Assembly (NCBI GenBank): GCA_016716505.1 | Contig: JADJWF010000002.1 | Coordinates: 620,001 to 684,000 of the forward strand | Source of the DNA: Verrucomicrobiota bacterium | GTDB lineage: Bacteria > Verrucomicrobiota > Verrucomicrobiia > Limisphaerales > J093 | Direction of reading: 5' to 3' | DNA: 64,000 nt | Shown: positions 55,601 to 63,959 of the stretch, in pieces | How the letters are laid out: each line of letters opens with the position of its first letter | Position numbering within the stretch: position 1 is the stretch's first letter | Translations under genes and position numbers: made by a program | The notes under the pieces: model-generated | What the model saw: the letters and a program-made list of their open reading frames with translations, nothing else | Database searches by the model: none | Told to the model about the DNA's origin: nothing

Positions 55601-56795
55601 CACCGCCAAAGACCTCCAGGAGGAACTCCTCAATCGCGGCCTCCTGACCCAGCGCCTCCTCAATCGGCTGCAGGAAACCGAGCGCTCCGAAGGTGCCCGG
55701 GCCCTCGAAGTCACCGCGGAAATGCTGCGTCAGGGCTATCTGCCCCAAGCCGATCAGGCGGAGGAAAGGGCGCGTGCCGGCATCGCGGAATTGACGCGCG
55801 GGATCGAACGTGCCGCGGAGAGGGTCCTGGGGGATGACGCCGAGGCGCTGCGCCTGGCGCGCGAGCAACTCGATGAGTTGACCCGCGAGGTGGAGCGCGA
55901 GGCAGCGCAGGCGCGAGCGGGAGAGTCCCCCGGCCGACCGCGCGACGGCGCCACCGTGCCCGGAGAGACTACGGGCATTGACCCAACACCGGCCGACGAG
56001 CAACGGGCTGCTGGGGCTTCGCGGGAGGCACTGGCGGGCGAATCGTCCGCCTCCCCAGGCGAGCGCCCGCCGACGGGCGACCCGGACGAGGCTGCCGAGG
56101 CCGGGCAACGCGGTGGCCGCGGAGATCGCGGCGAACGAACGGCGCGCGCCGCGGGGCGGGAGCCGGACGACTCCAGCGAAGAGTCCCGCCCGTCGTCTGC
56201 GACCCCGGAAGCGCCCGAGCAATCCGGTCCGTCGGGTGGCGGACGCCGCGCGGGCGAGCGGGCGGCCGATGCCGGAGGCGACGAGTCCGCGTCACCCTCT
56301 GAGGACGTGCCCCGCCGGCAACGCGACGGACAGGATCGGGATTCCGCCCCACCGCGTGGCGAGCCGCGTGCCGCGGACGGGAGAGACGGCCGGCGCGGTG
56401 GCCCGGCGCGGTCGCTGTTGGACCAGTTTTTGGAGGGGTGGGCGGGCGCGCCCACCGGCCCGATCACGGGTGAGGATTTCGCCCCGTGGGCAGATCGCCT
56501 GCGGGAGGTCGAGGAACTCGTCGGTCTGCCGGAGCTGCGGACGGAAATCGCGCGGGCGCGCGAACGGGCGCGGCAACTGCGGCAGGATTTCCGGCGTAGC
56601 GGCCAGCGTCCCGACTGGGCCGTCGTGCGGCTCGAGGTGGTGCGACCTCTGGTCGAGGTGCGCGACCGCATCGCCGAGGAACTGGCGCGGCGCGACCCGG
56701 GCGACAAGCTGGTGCCGATAGATCGGGACCCGGTGCCGAGCCGTTACTCGGAACTCGTGCGCCGTTACTACGAGGAGCTGGGGAGGGACCGCTGA
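52644..56795 (+). CDS. Very large membrane protein with coiled coils and a charged low-complexity region
   Basis: 1383 residues from ATG in an ATGA overlap. Membrane helices lie near 24-45, 51-70 and 150-168. About 180-520 is beta-rich (YPKLERSDVDIRFPEFTGQP and similar Ig-like text). About 670-1100 is Gln/Glu/Arg-rich coiled coil (ELARRQQDVNERLQELQTAL and related). About 1100-1260 is Arg/Asp/Ser/Pro-rich and disordered. The last 100 residues are folded again (LLDQFLEGWAGAPTG, YYEELGRD). The overall plan resembles DUF4175 proteins. A function in bracing or spacing of the envelope is inferred only from shape. Confidence 0.85.
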   Translation: MISPVLKARLRPLAQRQRRLDLWKRLAICWLLCAGVGLAVLTLQELGGWSSSLALPLVFAAGVIAAAVTVVRHRRQRDNWRELARQIEARHPELNGVLLTAVQQTPDPRRGLGFLQERVLFEALQKAGQSRWITIVPRSRILLAQAGQWAALAVFGFALWTLRPAPEVKFALVRADSGVTVTPGDVSLERGSSLVVMARFGQAPPSGAELVLADVAGETTRRVPLVKSLDDPIFGGTVPEVTGDLLYRVEFGREQTRDFKVTVFEYPKLERSDVDIRFPEFTGQPAKRLENTRRVSAVEGSLLDVNLQLNKPVAAARLVSRDTNRAELALVVETNQPAARLSGFALLASRTYDLQLVDADGRTNKVPAPFVFEALKNRAPELRITSPRGDTRPSPLEELVFEGTVWDDFGIAAYGLAYTLAGGETVEVPLGTTVAARERRAFRHVLALEELGVQTDDLLSWHVWAEDRGPDGALRRTTSDLFFAEVRAFDEIFREGQGMAGGEQGGEEGQAGGEQGSPSARLADLQKQIINATWRLLREKGSAPARARESAPSAEAGANPRSETRSPGETRAPSLENAKPERTVRRELNSSRGRPPRPVVFGQAAPGAVPRGGRPREGRNAEPPRVNLAEDAGVVRDSQAAALDQAQAARDRAQDPRAAALWEAAAQQMERALARLKAAPDSPEALREALAAEQAAYQALLKLQEREYAVSRSRNRQPSGGNQSGRQRQMQPQLDQLELTQSEDRYETQRQARAPQSAERREQLQVLNRLQELARRQQDVNERLQELQTALQAARTEQEREEIRRELKRLQEEQQQMIEDADELRQRMDRPENQSQMADQRQQLEQTRQEMQRAAEAAREGAVSQALAAGTRAQRQMQEMRDQLRRESAGEFGEDLRQMREAARELTRQQAGIQRQLDELAGGERRSLTDADRREELLRQLEAQKARLTNLVAQVTQLSEQTEQAEPLVSTELYDALRRFSQSDAGTAKDLQEELLNRGLLTQRLLNRLQETERSEGARALEVTAEMLRQGYLPQADQAEERARAGIAELTRGIERAAERVLGDDAEALRLAREQLDELTREVEREAAQARAGESPGRPRDGATVPGETTGIDPTPADEQRAAGASREALAGESSASPGERPPTGDPDEAAEAGQRGGRGDRGERTARAAGREPDDSSEESRPSSATPEAPEQSGPSGGGRRAGERAADAGGDESASPSEDVPRRQRDGQDRDSAPPRGEPRAADGRDGRRGGPARSLLDQFLEGWAGAPTGPITGEDFAPWADRLREVEELVGLPELRTEIARARERARQLRQDFRRSGQRPDWAVVRLEVVRPLVEVRDRIAEELARRDPGDKLVPIDRDPVPSRYSELVRRYYEELGRDR

Positions 56796-56799
56796 TCGA

Positions 56800-59169
56800 A
56801 TGCTGCCGGGCTCGCTCACTTTCTCCGCTCCGGAATGGCTGTGGCCCGCGCTGGTCGCGTTGGCGCTCGCGGCGGTGCTGCTGGCCTGGAGCTACCGTTT
56901 CGGCACAGGCGACCGGTGGCGGTGGGGCTGCGTGGCGTTGAAGGCGGTGGGCATTGCCGCGCTGGCGTTCTGTCTGCTCGAGCCCCTGTGGTCCGGCCAA
57001 CGCGCCCGCCCGGGCGCGAATCTCTTCGCCCTGGTCGCCGACAACAGCGAGGGCCTGCAGATCAAAGACGCGGGGGAAACGCGGACTCGCGCCGAGAAAC
57101 TCCGCTCCCTGCTCGACCCGGCCACGGGCGGCTGGCAGCCGGCGCTCGAGGAGAGCTTCGACGTGCGGCGATTTGCTTTCGACGCGCGTTTGCAGGGGGT
57201 GACCGACTTCGGTGAACTCGACTTCAACGGCCGCGCGACCGCCATCGGCGCCGCCCTGCGCGGCCTCAAGGATCGCTTTGCCGGGCGGCCGCTGGCGGGC
57301 GTGCTGCTGTTCACGGACGGCAACGCCACAGACCTGCGCGGCGGACCGCCGGACCTGACCGGCCTACCGCCGATCTACCCGGTCGTGGTCGGGCGCGCGG
57401 ATACCGTTCGCGACCTCGCGGTGGCGCAGGTGAACGTGAGTCAGACCGCGTTCGAAGATGCGCCCGTCACGGTCCAGGCCGACGTCACGGCGATGGGGTT
57501 TAATGGCGAATCGGTGGTCGCGCGCTTGCACGACGACACCGGTCGCACGATCGAGGAACTGACGCTCCGGGCCCGCCGCGAGGACGAGACGCTCGCCTTC
57601 CGCTTCCGCTTCCGTCCGGACCGCCCCGGGCTGTCGTTCTACGAATTGAGCGTGGCGGTCCGCGGCGAGGCCGGATCAGGCACCAACGCTCCCTCGCGCG
57701 AGGCGACACTGCTCAACAACCGCCGCGTCGTGGCCGTGGATCGCGGGCGCGGGCCGTATCGCCTGCTCTACGTGGCCGGCCGGCCGAACTGGGAATACAA
57801 GTTCCTCAACCGCGCGTTGCAGGAGGACGATCAGGTGCAACTGGTGGGATTGATCCGCATCGCGCTGCGCGAACCGAAGTTCGACTTCCGCGGGCGCGCG
57901 GGCGAGACGGGCAACCCGCTGTTCCGCGGGTTTGGCGATCAGTCCCGGGAAGAAGTGGAGCGATACGATCAGCCCGTGCTCACGCGCCTGAACACGCGCG
58001 ATGAACTGGAGCTGCGCGGCGGTTTCCCGTCCACGCCGGAGGAGCTCTACGGCTACCACGCGGTGATCGTGGATGACCTCGAAGCGGCGTTCTTCACCGC
58101 CGACCAATTGAGCCTGCTGCAACGCTACGTCTCGGAGCGCGGGGGCGGTTTTCTCATGCTCGGCGGCATGGAATCCTTCAAGGAAGGCAACTATCACCGC
58201 ACGCCCGTCGGCGACATGCTGCCGATTTACCTGGACCGGGCGTCCGCGCCGCCGGCCAGCCCGCAGTGGCGGCTCAGCCTCTCGCGTGAGGGGTGGATAC
58301 AAACCTGGGCGCGGCTGCGCGACAACGAGGCCGAGGAAAAATCGCGCTTGGATCGGATGCCGTTGTTTCAAGTCCTCAACCCGCCCGGCGAAGCCAAACC
58401 GGCCGCGACGGTCGTGGCCACGGTGACCGACGACGGCGGGCGCGTGCTGCCGGCCCTCGTCACCCAGCGGTTCGGACGCGGCCGGACCGCCGCGCTCTTG
58501 ATCGGCGACTTCTGGCGCTGGGGCATGCAAAACCCGGAAGCCCGTCGCGACATGGAGAAGGCGTGGCGGCAATTGGCGCGCTGGCTGGTCGCCGATGTCC
58601 CGGAACGGGTGGAGCTCACCGTGGCTGAAGGCACGGACGCCACCCCCGGCGCCGCGCGCCTGCAGGTGCGGGTGCGGGACGAGAAGTTTCAGCCCACCGA
58701 TGATGCCACCGTGACGATCGAGGTGCGGCCGGTGCTGACCCGGTCGGAAGGCGCGGCGACAAATTCCGTGCGCCTTCGCGCCGAACCGGCCGGGGCAGAG
58801 GCGGGCTTGTACGAAGCGGAATACGTCCCGCGCGGGGCGGGCGGATTTCACGCCACTACCAGCGTCACAAACGCCGCCGGTGCCCTGGTGGGACGGGCCG
58901 AGGCGGGATGGAGCAGCGATCCGGTGAACGAGGAGTTTCGCTCCCTCAAACCGAATCTCGCGCTGCTGGAAGAACTGGCTCGCCGCAGCGGGGGTCGGGT
59001 GCTCGACCCGGGCCAACTGGAGCGGTTTGCGCGCGAGTTACCGCGACGGCAGGCGCCGGTCATGGAGGCCTGGACGCAACCCGCCTGGCACACGCCGTGG
59101 CTGTTCCTCTTCGCCCTCGCCTGCTTCGTGGCGGAATGGGGCCTCCGCCGGCGAAACGGCCTGCCATGA
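56800..59169 (+). CDS. Membrane VWA / glutamine-amidotransferase-like protein
   Basis: 789 residues. Two N-terminal helices (about 13-32 and 45-65) are followed by a VWA-like domain with a degenerate metal site (VADNSEG), and later a LLYVAGRPNWEYKFLNRALQ segment typical of the GATase-1-like VWA proteins of this system. MLGGMESFKEGNYHRTPVGD follows. A C-terminal helix (PWLFLFALACFVAEWGLR) ends it. Start is 4 bases after the previous stop. The catalytic cysteine of GATase-1 is not evident, so it is probably a binding fold. Confidence 0.87.
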   Translation: MLPGSLTFSAPEWLWPALVALALAAVLLAWSYRFGTGDRWRWGCVALKAVGIAALAFCLLEPLWSGQRARPGANLFALVADNSEGLQIKDAGETRTRAEKLRSLLDPATGGWQPALEESFDVRRFAFDARLQGVTDFGELDFNGRATAIGAALRGLKDRFAGRPLAGVLLFTDGNATDLRGGPPDLTGLPPIYPVVVGRADTVRDLAVAQVNVSQTAFEDAPVTVQADVTAMGFNGESVVARLHDDTGRTIEELTLRARREDETLAFRFRFRPDRPGLSFYELSVAVRGEAGSGTNAPSREATLLNNRRVVAVDRGRGPYRLLYVAGRPNWEYKFLNRALQEDDQVQLVGLIRIALREPKFDFRGRAGETGNPLFRGFGDQSREEVERYDQPVLTRLNTRDELELRGGFPSTPEELYGYHAVIVDDLEAAFFTADQLSLLQRYVSERGGGFLMLGGMESFKEGNYHRTPVGDMLPIYLDRASAPPASPQWRLSLSREGWIQTWARLRDNEAEEKSRLDRMPLFQVLNPPGEAKPAATVVATVTDDGGRVLPALVTQRFGRGRTAALLIGDFWRWGMQNPEARRDMEKAWRQLARWLVADVPERVELTVAEGTDATPGAARLQVRVRDEKFQPTDDATVTIEVRPVLTRSEGAATNSVRLRAEPAGAEAGLYEAEYVPRGAGGFHATTSVTNAAGALVGRAEAGWSSDPVNEEFRSLKPNLALLEELARRSGGRVLDPGQLERFARELPRRQAPVMEAWTQPAWHTPWLFLFALACFVAEWGLRRRNGLP

Positions 59170-60287
59170 AAGGCGAACGGCTCATACGACTCTCGACCGC
59201 AGCGCCCGGGCGCGACTCCACGCCACGGACCGAGGACGTTCCCGTCCCCGACAACGCCCGATCCAGCCCGGTTGGTCCGTGGTGGCGAACCGTGGTGTCC
59301 GTCTGGCTTTTCACGCTCGCTCTCCTGCCGGCCGCCGGGCTGGCGGCCGATGCCTCAGCGGTGACCAACGGCGTCTCCGTCGTCCTGGCCGTGGGCGCGC
59401 CGGGCGAACCGGAGTACGGGTCCAATTTCGTTCAGCAGGCCCAGCTCTGGTTGCGCGCCAGCGAGCAGGCCGGGGTGGCCGCCACGCTGATCGGACTGGA
59501 CGATGCCTCCGAGCCGACGGACCGCGAGCGACTGCGCACGGCGCTCGCGGCGGAACCGCCGGACGGCACCGATCCCTTGTGGCTCGTGTTGATCGGGCAC
59601 GGCACCTACGACGGCAGGGAGGCGCGCTTCAACCTGCGCGGGCCGGACGTTTCCGCCACCGACTTGGCAGAGTGGCTGAAGCCCGTTCGCCGGCCCCTCA
59701 TCGTGATCAACACGGCGTCCGCGAGCGCGCCGTTTCTAAACCAGTTGAGCGGGACAAACCGGATGGTGGTCACAGCCACGCGCAGCGGCAGCGAACAAAA
59801 CTTTGCGCGGTTCGGCAGCTACTTCGCGCGCGCGCTGGCGGATCCGGCGGGCGACCTCGACCAAGACGGTCAGGTGTCGTTGCTGGAAGCCTTCCTCAGC
59901 GCGTCCGCCGGCGTTCGCGAGTTCTATCAGACCGAAGGGCGGCTCGCCACAGAGCACGCGCTCCTCGACGACAACGGCGACGGCCGGGGCACCCCGGCCG
60001 ACTGGTTTCGCGGCGTGTGCGTGGTGAAACAAGCCGACGCGGGAAAGCCCGTGGACGGCGCGCGCGCCCATCAGGTCCACCTGGTGCCCAGTGCTGTGGA
60101 GCGCGCCTTGCCGCCGGAGGTCCGCCAGCACCGCGACGCGCTCGAACGGGAAATCCTCCGTCTGCGCGAGCAGAAATCCGGTCGCGACGAAACGGAATAC
60201 TACCGCGACCTCGAGAAGCTGCTGCTCGAACTGGCGCGACTCCTGGAGGCAAACTCTGTTTCGAAAACGGACGCCTCGCCAGAGTGA
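59166..60287 (+). CDS. Secreted caspase-fold (peptidase C13-like) protein with apparently lost Cys and EF-hand loops
   Basis: 373 residues from ATG in an ATGA overlap. A hydrophobic segment at 43-60 acts as signal or anchor. The C13/C14-like core has LVLIGHGTYDG (catalytic-type His145) and DVSATDLAEWLKP. The strand where the nucleophile normally sits, usually ending D/E-A-C-x-S-G, reads VINTASASAPF (180-190), with Ala184 in the Cys position. A perfect EF-hand loop D-L-D-Q-D-G-Q-V-S-L-L-E lies at 230-241 and a partial second one at 268-279. A helical tail closes it. It is the last gene of the operon. Confidence 0.82.
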   Translation: MKGERLIRLSTAAPGRDSTPRTEDVPVPDNARSSPVGPWWRTVVSVWLFTLALLPAAGLAADASAVTNGVSVVLAVGAPGEPEYGSNFVQQAQLWLRASEQAGVAATLIGLDDASEPTDRERLRTALAAEPPDGTDPLWLVLIGHGTYDGREARFNLRGPDVSATDLAEWLKPVRRPLIVINTASASAPFLNQLSGTNRMVVTATRSGSEQNFARFGSYFARALADPAGDLDQDGQVSLLEAFLSASAGVREFYQTEGRLATEHALLDDNGDGRGTPADWFRGVCVVKQADAGKPVDGARAHQVHLVPSAVERALPPEVRQHRDALEREILRLREQKSGRDETEYYRDLEKLLLELARLLEANSVSKTDASPE

Positions 60288-60339
60288 TCCGACAGAGCGT
60301 GCCGCAGTCCGGTCCGCCAGCGAGCCACGCCGGCCGGCT

Positions 60340-60978
60340 TCACCTGGCCGCCCGACGCCGCCAGAGACCGAAAGCCGCCAGCGCAAACCCGGCCGCGAGC
60401 GCGTAGTCGCCTGGTTCGGGCACCGCGGTAATCGTCATCGCGATGTTGTTCAGGCCGGGATCGAGGACCGCCGTCGGCGCATCCCCGGCGGTCAGGCCGC
60501 TGCCAAATGCGAAAAGCATGGTGTCGCTGTCCGAGGAGCCCACCGTCGGCGGATCGTACATTTCCACGCCAATGAAGTCGTTGAAGGTGCCATCGCCGTT
60601 GTAGTTTTCGATGGACAGGGCCACGAAAACCGATCCACCCACCGGAATGCTGAGGCCGGAGAACGTCAGCCAGTGCCCGCCGTTTCCGAGGAAGACGTAG
60701 TTGTTCAAAACGGCCGAGCCCAGCAAGTTGCCAACGACCCCGAGGTTGTCCTCGTAGAGGAACAACCCGAAGTTTCCTTTCGGGTTGCCGACATCCTGCT
60801 CGGCGGCCAACAACAAGGACACCTCCGTGATGGTCGTTGGTCCGCCCAAGAGTGTGACGTAATCTCCGAAAGTCTGGATGTCGGAAAAACCCGTCCCGAA
60901 GCTGTTGAAGGTGCTGGTGGACGAATTGTCGTACACCAACTGACCGAGGGCAGGGACTGAGGCGGCCAGCAGGGTCAT
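60340..60978 (-). CDS. PEP-CTERM sorting-signal protein
   Basis: 212 residues. The C-terminus VPEPGDYALAAGFALAAFGL with a WRRRAAR end is a complete PEP-CTERM signal (motif, helix, basic end) read by an exosortase. The mature part is a beta-rich choice-of-anchor type domain (GGHWLTFSGLSIPVGGSVFV). The N-terminal signal peptide is short and lacks positive charge: MTLLAASVPALGQ. Reading on upstream in frame gives RTLLTA before the ATG but no ATG, GTG or TTG before an in-frame stop about 16 codons back. The true start may be altered. The exosortase gene is not in the window. Confidence 0.82.
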   Translation of the reverse strand: MTLLAASVPALGQLVYDNSSTSTFNSFGTGFSDIQTFGDYVTLLGGPTTITEVSLLLAAEQDVGNPKGNFGLFLYEDNLGVVGNLLGSAVLNNYVFLGNGGHWLTFSGLSIPVGGSVFVALSIENYNGDGTFNDFIGVEMYDPPTVGSSDSDTMLFAFGSGLTAGDAPTAVLDPGLNNIAMTITAVPEPGDYALAAGFALAAFGLWRRRAAR

Positions 60979-61048
60979 TGCGGTGAGGAGGGTTCGCGGC
61001 TCCGGCCGGTCGCCCGGAACTGGTCACGGTGACGCCAGCCGTACCGGT

Positions 61049-61549
61049 TTAACTCCAGGGAACCATCAGCCACAGCAGGTTCACATACCCTGCCGCGAGG
61101 ACGTCATCGGCGGTGACGCCCCACCCGCCGGGCAGCCGCTGGCTCTGGCGCACGGGCCAGGGTTTCCAGATGTCGAAGACCCGGAATGCCGCGAAGGTCC
61201 AGAGCCAGTGCGGCCACTGATGGTACCGTTGCCCGAGCGGCGCCAGCTCACCGCCGCTGTGCCACGCCGCCCAGACCACCGGCAGCGCGAAGCAAAGGGG
61301 GAACGCCACGATTTCATCGAGCACCACCGATCCGGGATCCGTCCGGCCCAGGAGCCGTTCCGCCCGTCCACAGAGCCAGACGGACGCGGCGAGGCCGAGG
61401 AGCGCGCCCGCCCCGAACACCCAGGCATTGCCCGAAGCGTTCAGGACGGCGAACCAGACCAGCCCCACCAGCGTGCCCAAGGTGCCGGGCGCTTTCGGAA
61501 TCCGCCCCGTCCCGAAACCCTGGGCTAAGAAGAGAATGAGCCCGTTCAC
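61049..61549 (-). CDS. pgpA: Phosphatidylglycerophosphatase A (GTG start)
   Basis: 166 residues from GTG reading VNGLILFLAQGFGTGRIPKA, 5 bases after the pgsA stop. PgpA hydrolyses phosphatidylglycerol phosphate to phosphatidylglycerol. Motifs: GFGTGRIPKAPGTLGTLVGL (the conserved G-x-x-P-x-x-P-G-T), SVVLDEIVAFPLC and FRVFDIWKPWPVRQSQRLPG, ending GGWGVTADDVLAAGYVNL. Several membrane helices are present. The frame continues open upstream through pgsA, but pgsA in its own frame is clear. It follows pgsA, the preceding enzyme of the pathway. Confidence 0.92.
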   Translation of the reverse strand: MNGLILFLAQGFGTGRIPKAPGTLGTLVGLVWFAVLNASGNAWVFGAGALLGLAASVWLCGRAERLLGRTDPGSVVLDEIVAFPLCFALPVVWAAWHSGGELAPLGQRYHQWPHWLWTFAAFRVFDIWKPWPVRQSQRLPGGWGVTADDVLAAGYVNLLWLMVPWS

Positions 61550-61554
61550 GGCGC

Positions 61555-62181
61555 CTACAGCTCGCGCAGGTAGAGCTGGCGGTTGCGCCAGAGATAGAGC
61601 ACGCCCGAGGTCGCCGTCAGCACCACCGTGGTCCACATCGCCACCAGACAAAACCAAGGGGTCCAGGGCGCGAAGAAAGCGCGCAGCCACGGCCACCATT
61701 CGACGTGGGCGTCGAGCACCAGGAGCGCGATGATCGCCACCATCTGCGAGATGGTCTTGTGCTTGCCGTATTTCTCCGCGGCGAGCACGAGGTTCTTCGA
61801 CGCGGCCATCAGCCGCAGGCCCGTGATTGCCAGTTCCCGGGCCACGATGATGACGACCATCCACGCCTCGATCTTGGCGCGTACCGGGTACTGCCCCAGG
61901 AAGAAGAGCGGCTCGGGAGGCAGCAGCATGTGACGCTCGACGAAGGCGATGAAGGCGGAGCAGGTGAGGATCTTGTCCGCCAGCGGATCCATCAGCACGC
62001 CGAAGTTGGTGATCAACCCCCGCTGACGGGCGATGCGGCCATCGAGCAGGTCCGTCAGCCCCGCTGCCGAGAACAGGACCAGCGCAAGCGTGTCGTTCAC
62101 CGGCGAGCGCGAAAACATGGCCCACAGGAAGACGGCCGTGAAAACGAAGCGTGAAACGGTCAGTTTGTTGGGCAGGTTCAC
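61555..62181 (-). CDS. pgsA: CDP-diacylglycerol--glycerol-3-phosphate 3-phosphatidyltransferase
   Basis: 208 residues from the GTG reading VNLPNKLTVSRFV, chosen because family members usually begin at N-L-P-N-x-L-T. An ATG at 62259 would add 26 residues of unlikely sequence. The CDP-alcohol phosphatidyltransferase motif D-G-x2-A-R-x8-G-x3-D-x3-D is seen as DLLDGRIARQRGLITNFGVL, then MDPLADK. Membrane helices surround it. It makes phosphatidylglycerol phosphate for pgpA next door. Confidence 0.94.
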   Translation of the reverse strand: MNLPNKLTVSRFVFTAVFLWAMFSRSPVNDTLALVLFSAAGLTDLLDGRIARQRGLITNFGVLMDPLADKILTCSAFIAFVERHMLLPPEPLFFLGQYPVRAKIEAWMVVIIVARELAITGLRLMAASKNLVLAAEKYGKHKTISQMVAIIALLVLDAHVEWWPWLRAFFAPWTPWFCLVAMWTTVVLTATSGVLYLWRNRQLYLREL

Positions 62182-62404
62182 GCGTGGGGGAAGCGGGATG
62201 TCGGCGACGCGCAGGCCACGGCACGTCCGCGAGCCCGCAGCGTCGAAGAGGCGGACCATTGAGAGCGCGCTGCCGCCTCAACTGGCGGGGTCGCGCCGAG
62301 GGGAATCAAGCGGAGTCGAAACGGGCGACGGCACGCCACGGGGCGGAAGTGTTCGCGGATTCCGGTTCTCATTCCCTGCCGGATTGGTCGCTCTGGAGTC
62401 GGCC

Positions 62405-63793
62405 TCACCGGGCCACCCGCACTTCCACCACCGAGGCGTACGGGTTTTGAAAGGCCGGTTTCAGCGTGATCTTCGCCGTGCCGTCAGCGGATTCAACCGC
62501 GAGGGGCACCTGCTCCGGATCCGCCAGCATGGTCGCCCGGACGGCCCGCCAATCCTTCAGCGGCACGGTGAGGATGTTGTCTTTGGGCCACTGGAACACG
62601 TGCAGGTAGAGCCGGTCCGGTTTGGCGGTGATCCGGCCCCACTCGACGGCGCCGACCGGATTGGCGGTGGTCCCGCGGATCGCGGCGCCGTACTGCTTCA
62701 TCCAGGCGCCCAGTTCCCGGAAGCGGACGACGATCGGTTCGGGAATCGTGCCGTCGGCGAGCGGTCCGGCATTGATGAGGTAATTGCCGCCCTTGGAGGC
62801 GATGTCCACGAGGTTGCGGATGAGGGTTTCGGTGGATTTCCAGTTGAAGTCGTGCTGACTCCAGCCCCAGGTGCCGTTGAGCGTCATGCAGGCCTCCCAA
62901 TCCACCCCCGGCATCCCCGTGGCAGGGATGTGCTGCTCCGGCGTGGTGAAGTCACCCTTGGCCACATCGAAGATGCTGAGGTTGTCACCGGAGACGTTCT
63001 CCGAGTGATAGAGACGGTTGTTCATAAGGATGCGCGGCTGGTGGCGGCGCACCATCGCCATCAACTCCGGCGCGCGCCACCGGTCCCCCTGGGTTTCCTT
63101 GCTGCTGTAATCCCACCAGAGGATGTCCAGCTTGCCATAGCGCGAGGCGACCTCCTCCGCCTGCTGATGCATGAAGCGCACGTACCGGTTCCAGTCGCGC
63201 CCGGCGTCCGGGTCGGCGATCTCGGGGTGCTTTTGGAGCGGATGCGGCAGGCCGGTGCCTTTGACGAGGAAATCCGGGTGATGCCAGTCAATCACGGAGA
63301 AGTACACCCCGACGCGCAGGCCCTCCGCCCGCAAGGCCGCGACGATCTCCTTGAACAGGTCGCGACCCGTGAAGTCTTTCGCGTCGAAGTCAGTGACCTT
63401 GCTGTCCCAGAGCGCAAAGCCCTCATGATGCTTGCTGGTAAAGACGACGTAGCTGGCGCCCATCTCTTTCGCGAGCCGCGCCCACTCGCGGGCGAAACCG
63501 GGGCGGGGCTTGAAGAGTGGCTTCATGCGGGCGGCATAGGCGTCAGCCGGCACCCCGGCATAATGCTGAATCCACTCGACCCCGCCGCCGTACTGCTTGC
63601 CGTCCCACACGCCTTCCGCGCCGGAGTACAGGCCCCAGTGGACGAACATGCCCAGCCGGGCTTCCCGCCACCACGCCATGCGGGCGTCGCGCTCGGCCGG
63701 GGTCTCGGCTGTCAGGGGCGCCACGCCCCCGCAAAGCAGCACGGCCGCCCCCAAAAGCAGGGAGGGCAAAGCGGCCATCGTGAAACGTGTCAT
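62405..63793 (-). CDS. Secreted GH29 alpha-L-fucosidase
   Basis: 462 residues with a signal peptide ending near PLTAE. Family landmarks: RLGMFVHWGLYSGAEGVWDG near the N-terminus, YVVFTSKHHEGFALWDSKVT, GLRVGVYFSVIDWHHPDF, KLDILWWDYSSKE with the likely nucleophile Asp in WWD, and GGNYLINAGPLADGTIPEPI. It hydrolyses terminal alpha-L-fucose from glycans. The beta-sandwich end is short (AVRATMLADPEQVPLAVES). With GH172 upstream it suggests polysaccharide use. No sulfatase or transporter is nearby. Confidence 0.93.
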   Translation of the reverse strand: MTRFTMAALPSLLLGAAVLLCGGVAPLTAETPAERDARMAWWREARLGMFVHWGLYSGAEGVWDGKQYGGGVEWIQHYAGVPADAYAARMKPLFKPRPGFAREWARLAKEMGASYVVFTSKHHEGFALWDSKVTDFDAKDFTGRDLFKEIVAALRAEGLRVGVYFSVIDWHHPDFLVKGTGLPHPLQKHPEIADPDAGRDWNRYVRFMHQQAEEVASRYGKLDILWWDYSSKETQGDRWRAPELMAMVRRHQPRILMNNRLYHSENVSGDNLSIFDVAKGDFTTPEQHIPATGMPGVDWEACMTLNGTWGWSQHDFNWKSTETLIRNLVDIASKGGNYLINAGPLADGTIPEPIVVRFRELGAWMKQYGAAIRGTTANPVGAVEWGRITAKPDRLYLHVFQWPKDNILTVPLKDWRAVRATMLADPEQVPLAVESADGTAKITLKPAFQNPYASVVEVRVAR

Positions 63794-63959
63794 GGGACGA
63801 GGCTATGCGGGCCATTGGCCGATGGCAATCCGACAGCCAGCGGCGGTGGCGCTTACCTTCACGGCCAGGCCGTTGGCCATGAGCGCCCGCTCACCCAAGA
63901 GCGACGCCCGGACCTGAGTTTTCGATTGTCGCCCGCGTGCCGGGTGCGAGGCTCTGGCC

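Noticed and set aside
61049..62281. A PgsA-PgpA fusion of about 410 residues
   Set aside because: The upstream part of that frame overlaps pgsA, which reads correctly in its own frame; pgpA begins at the GTG at 61549.
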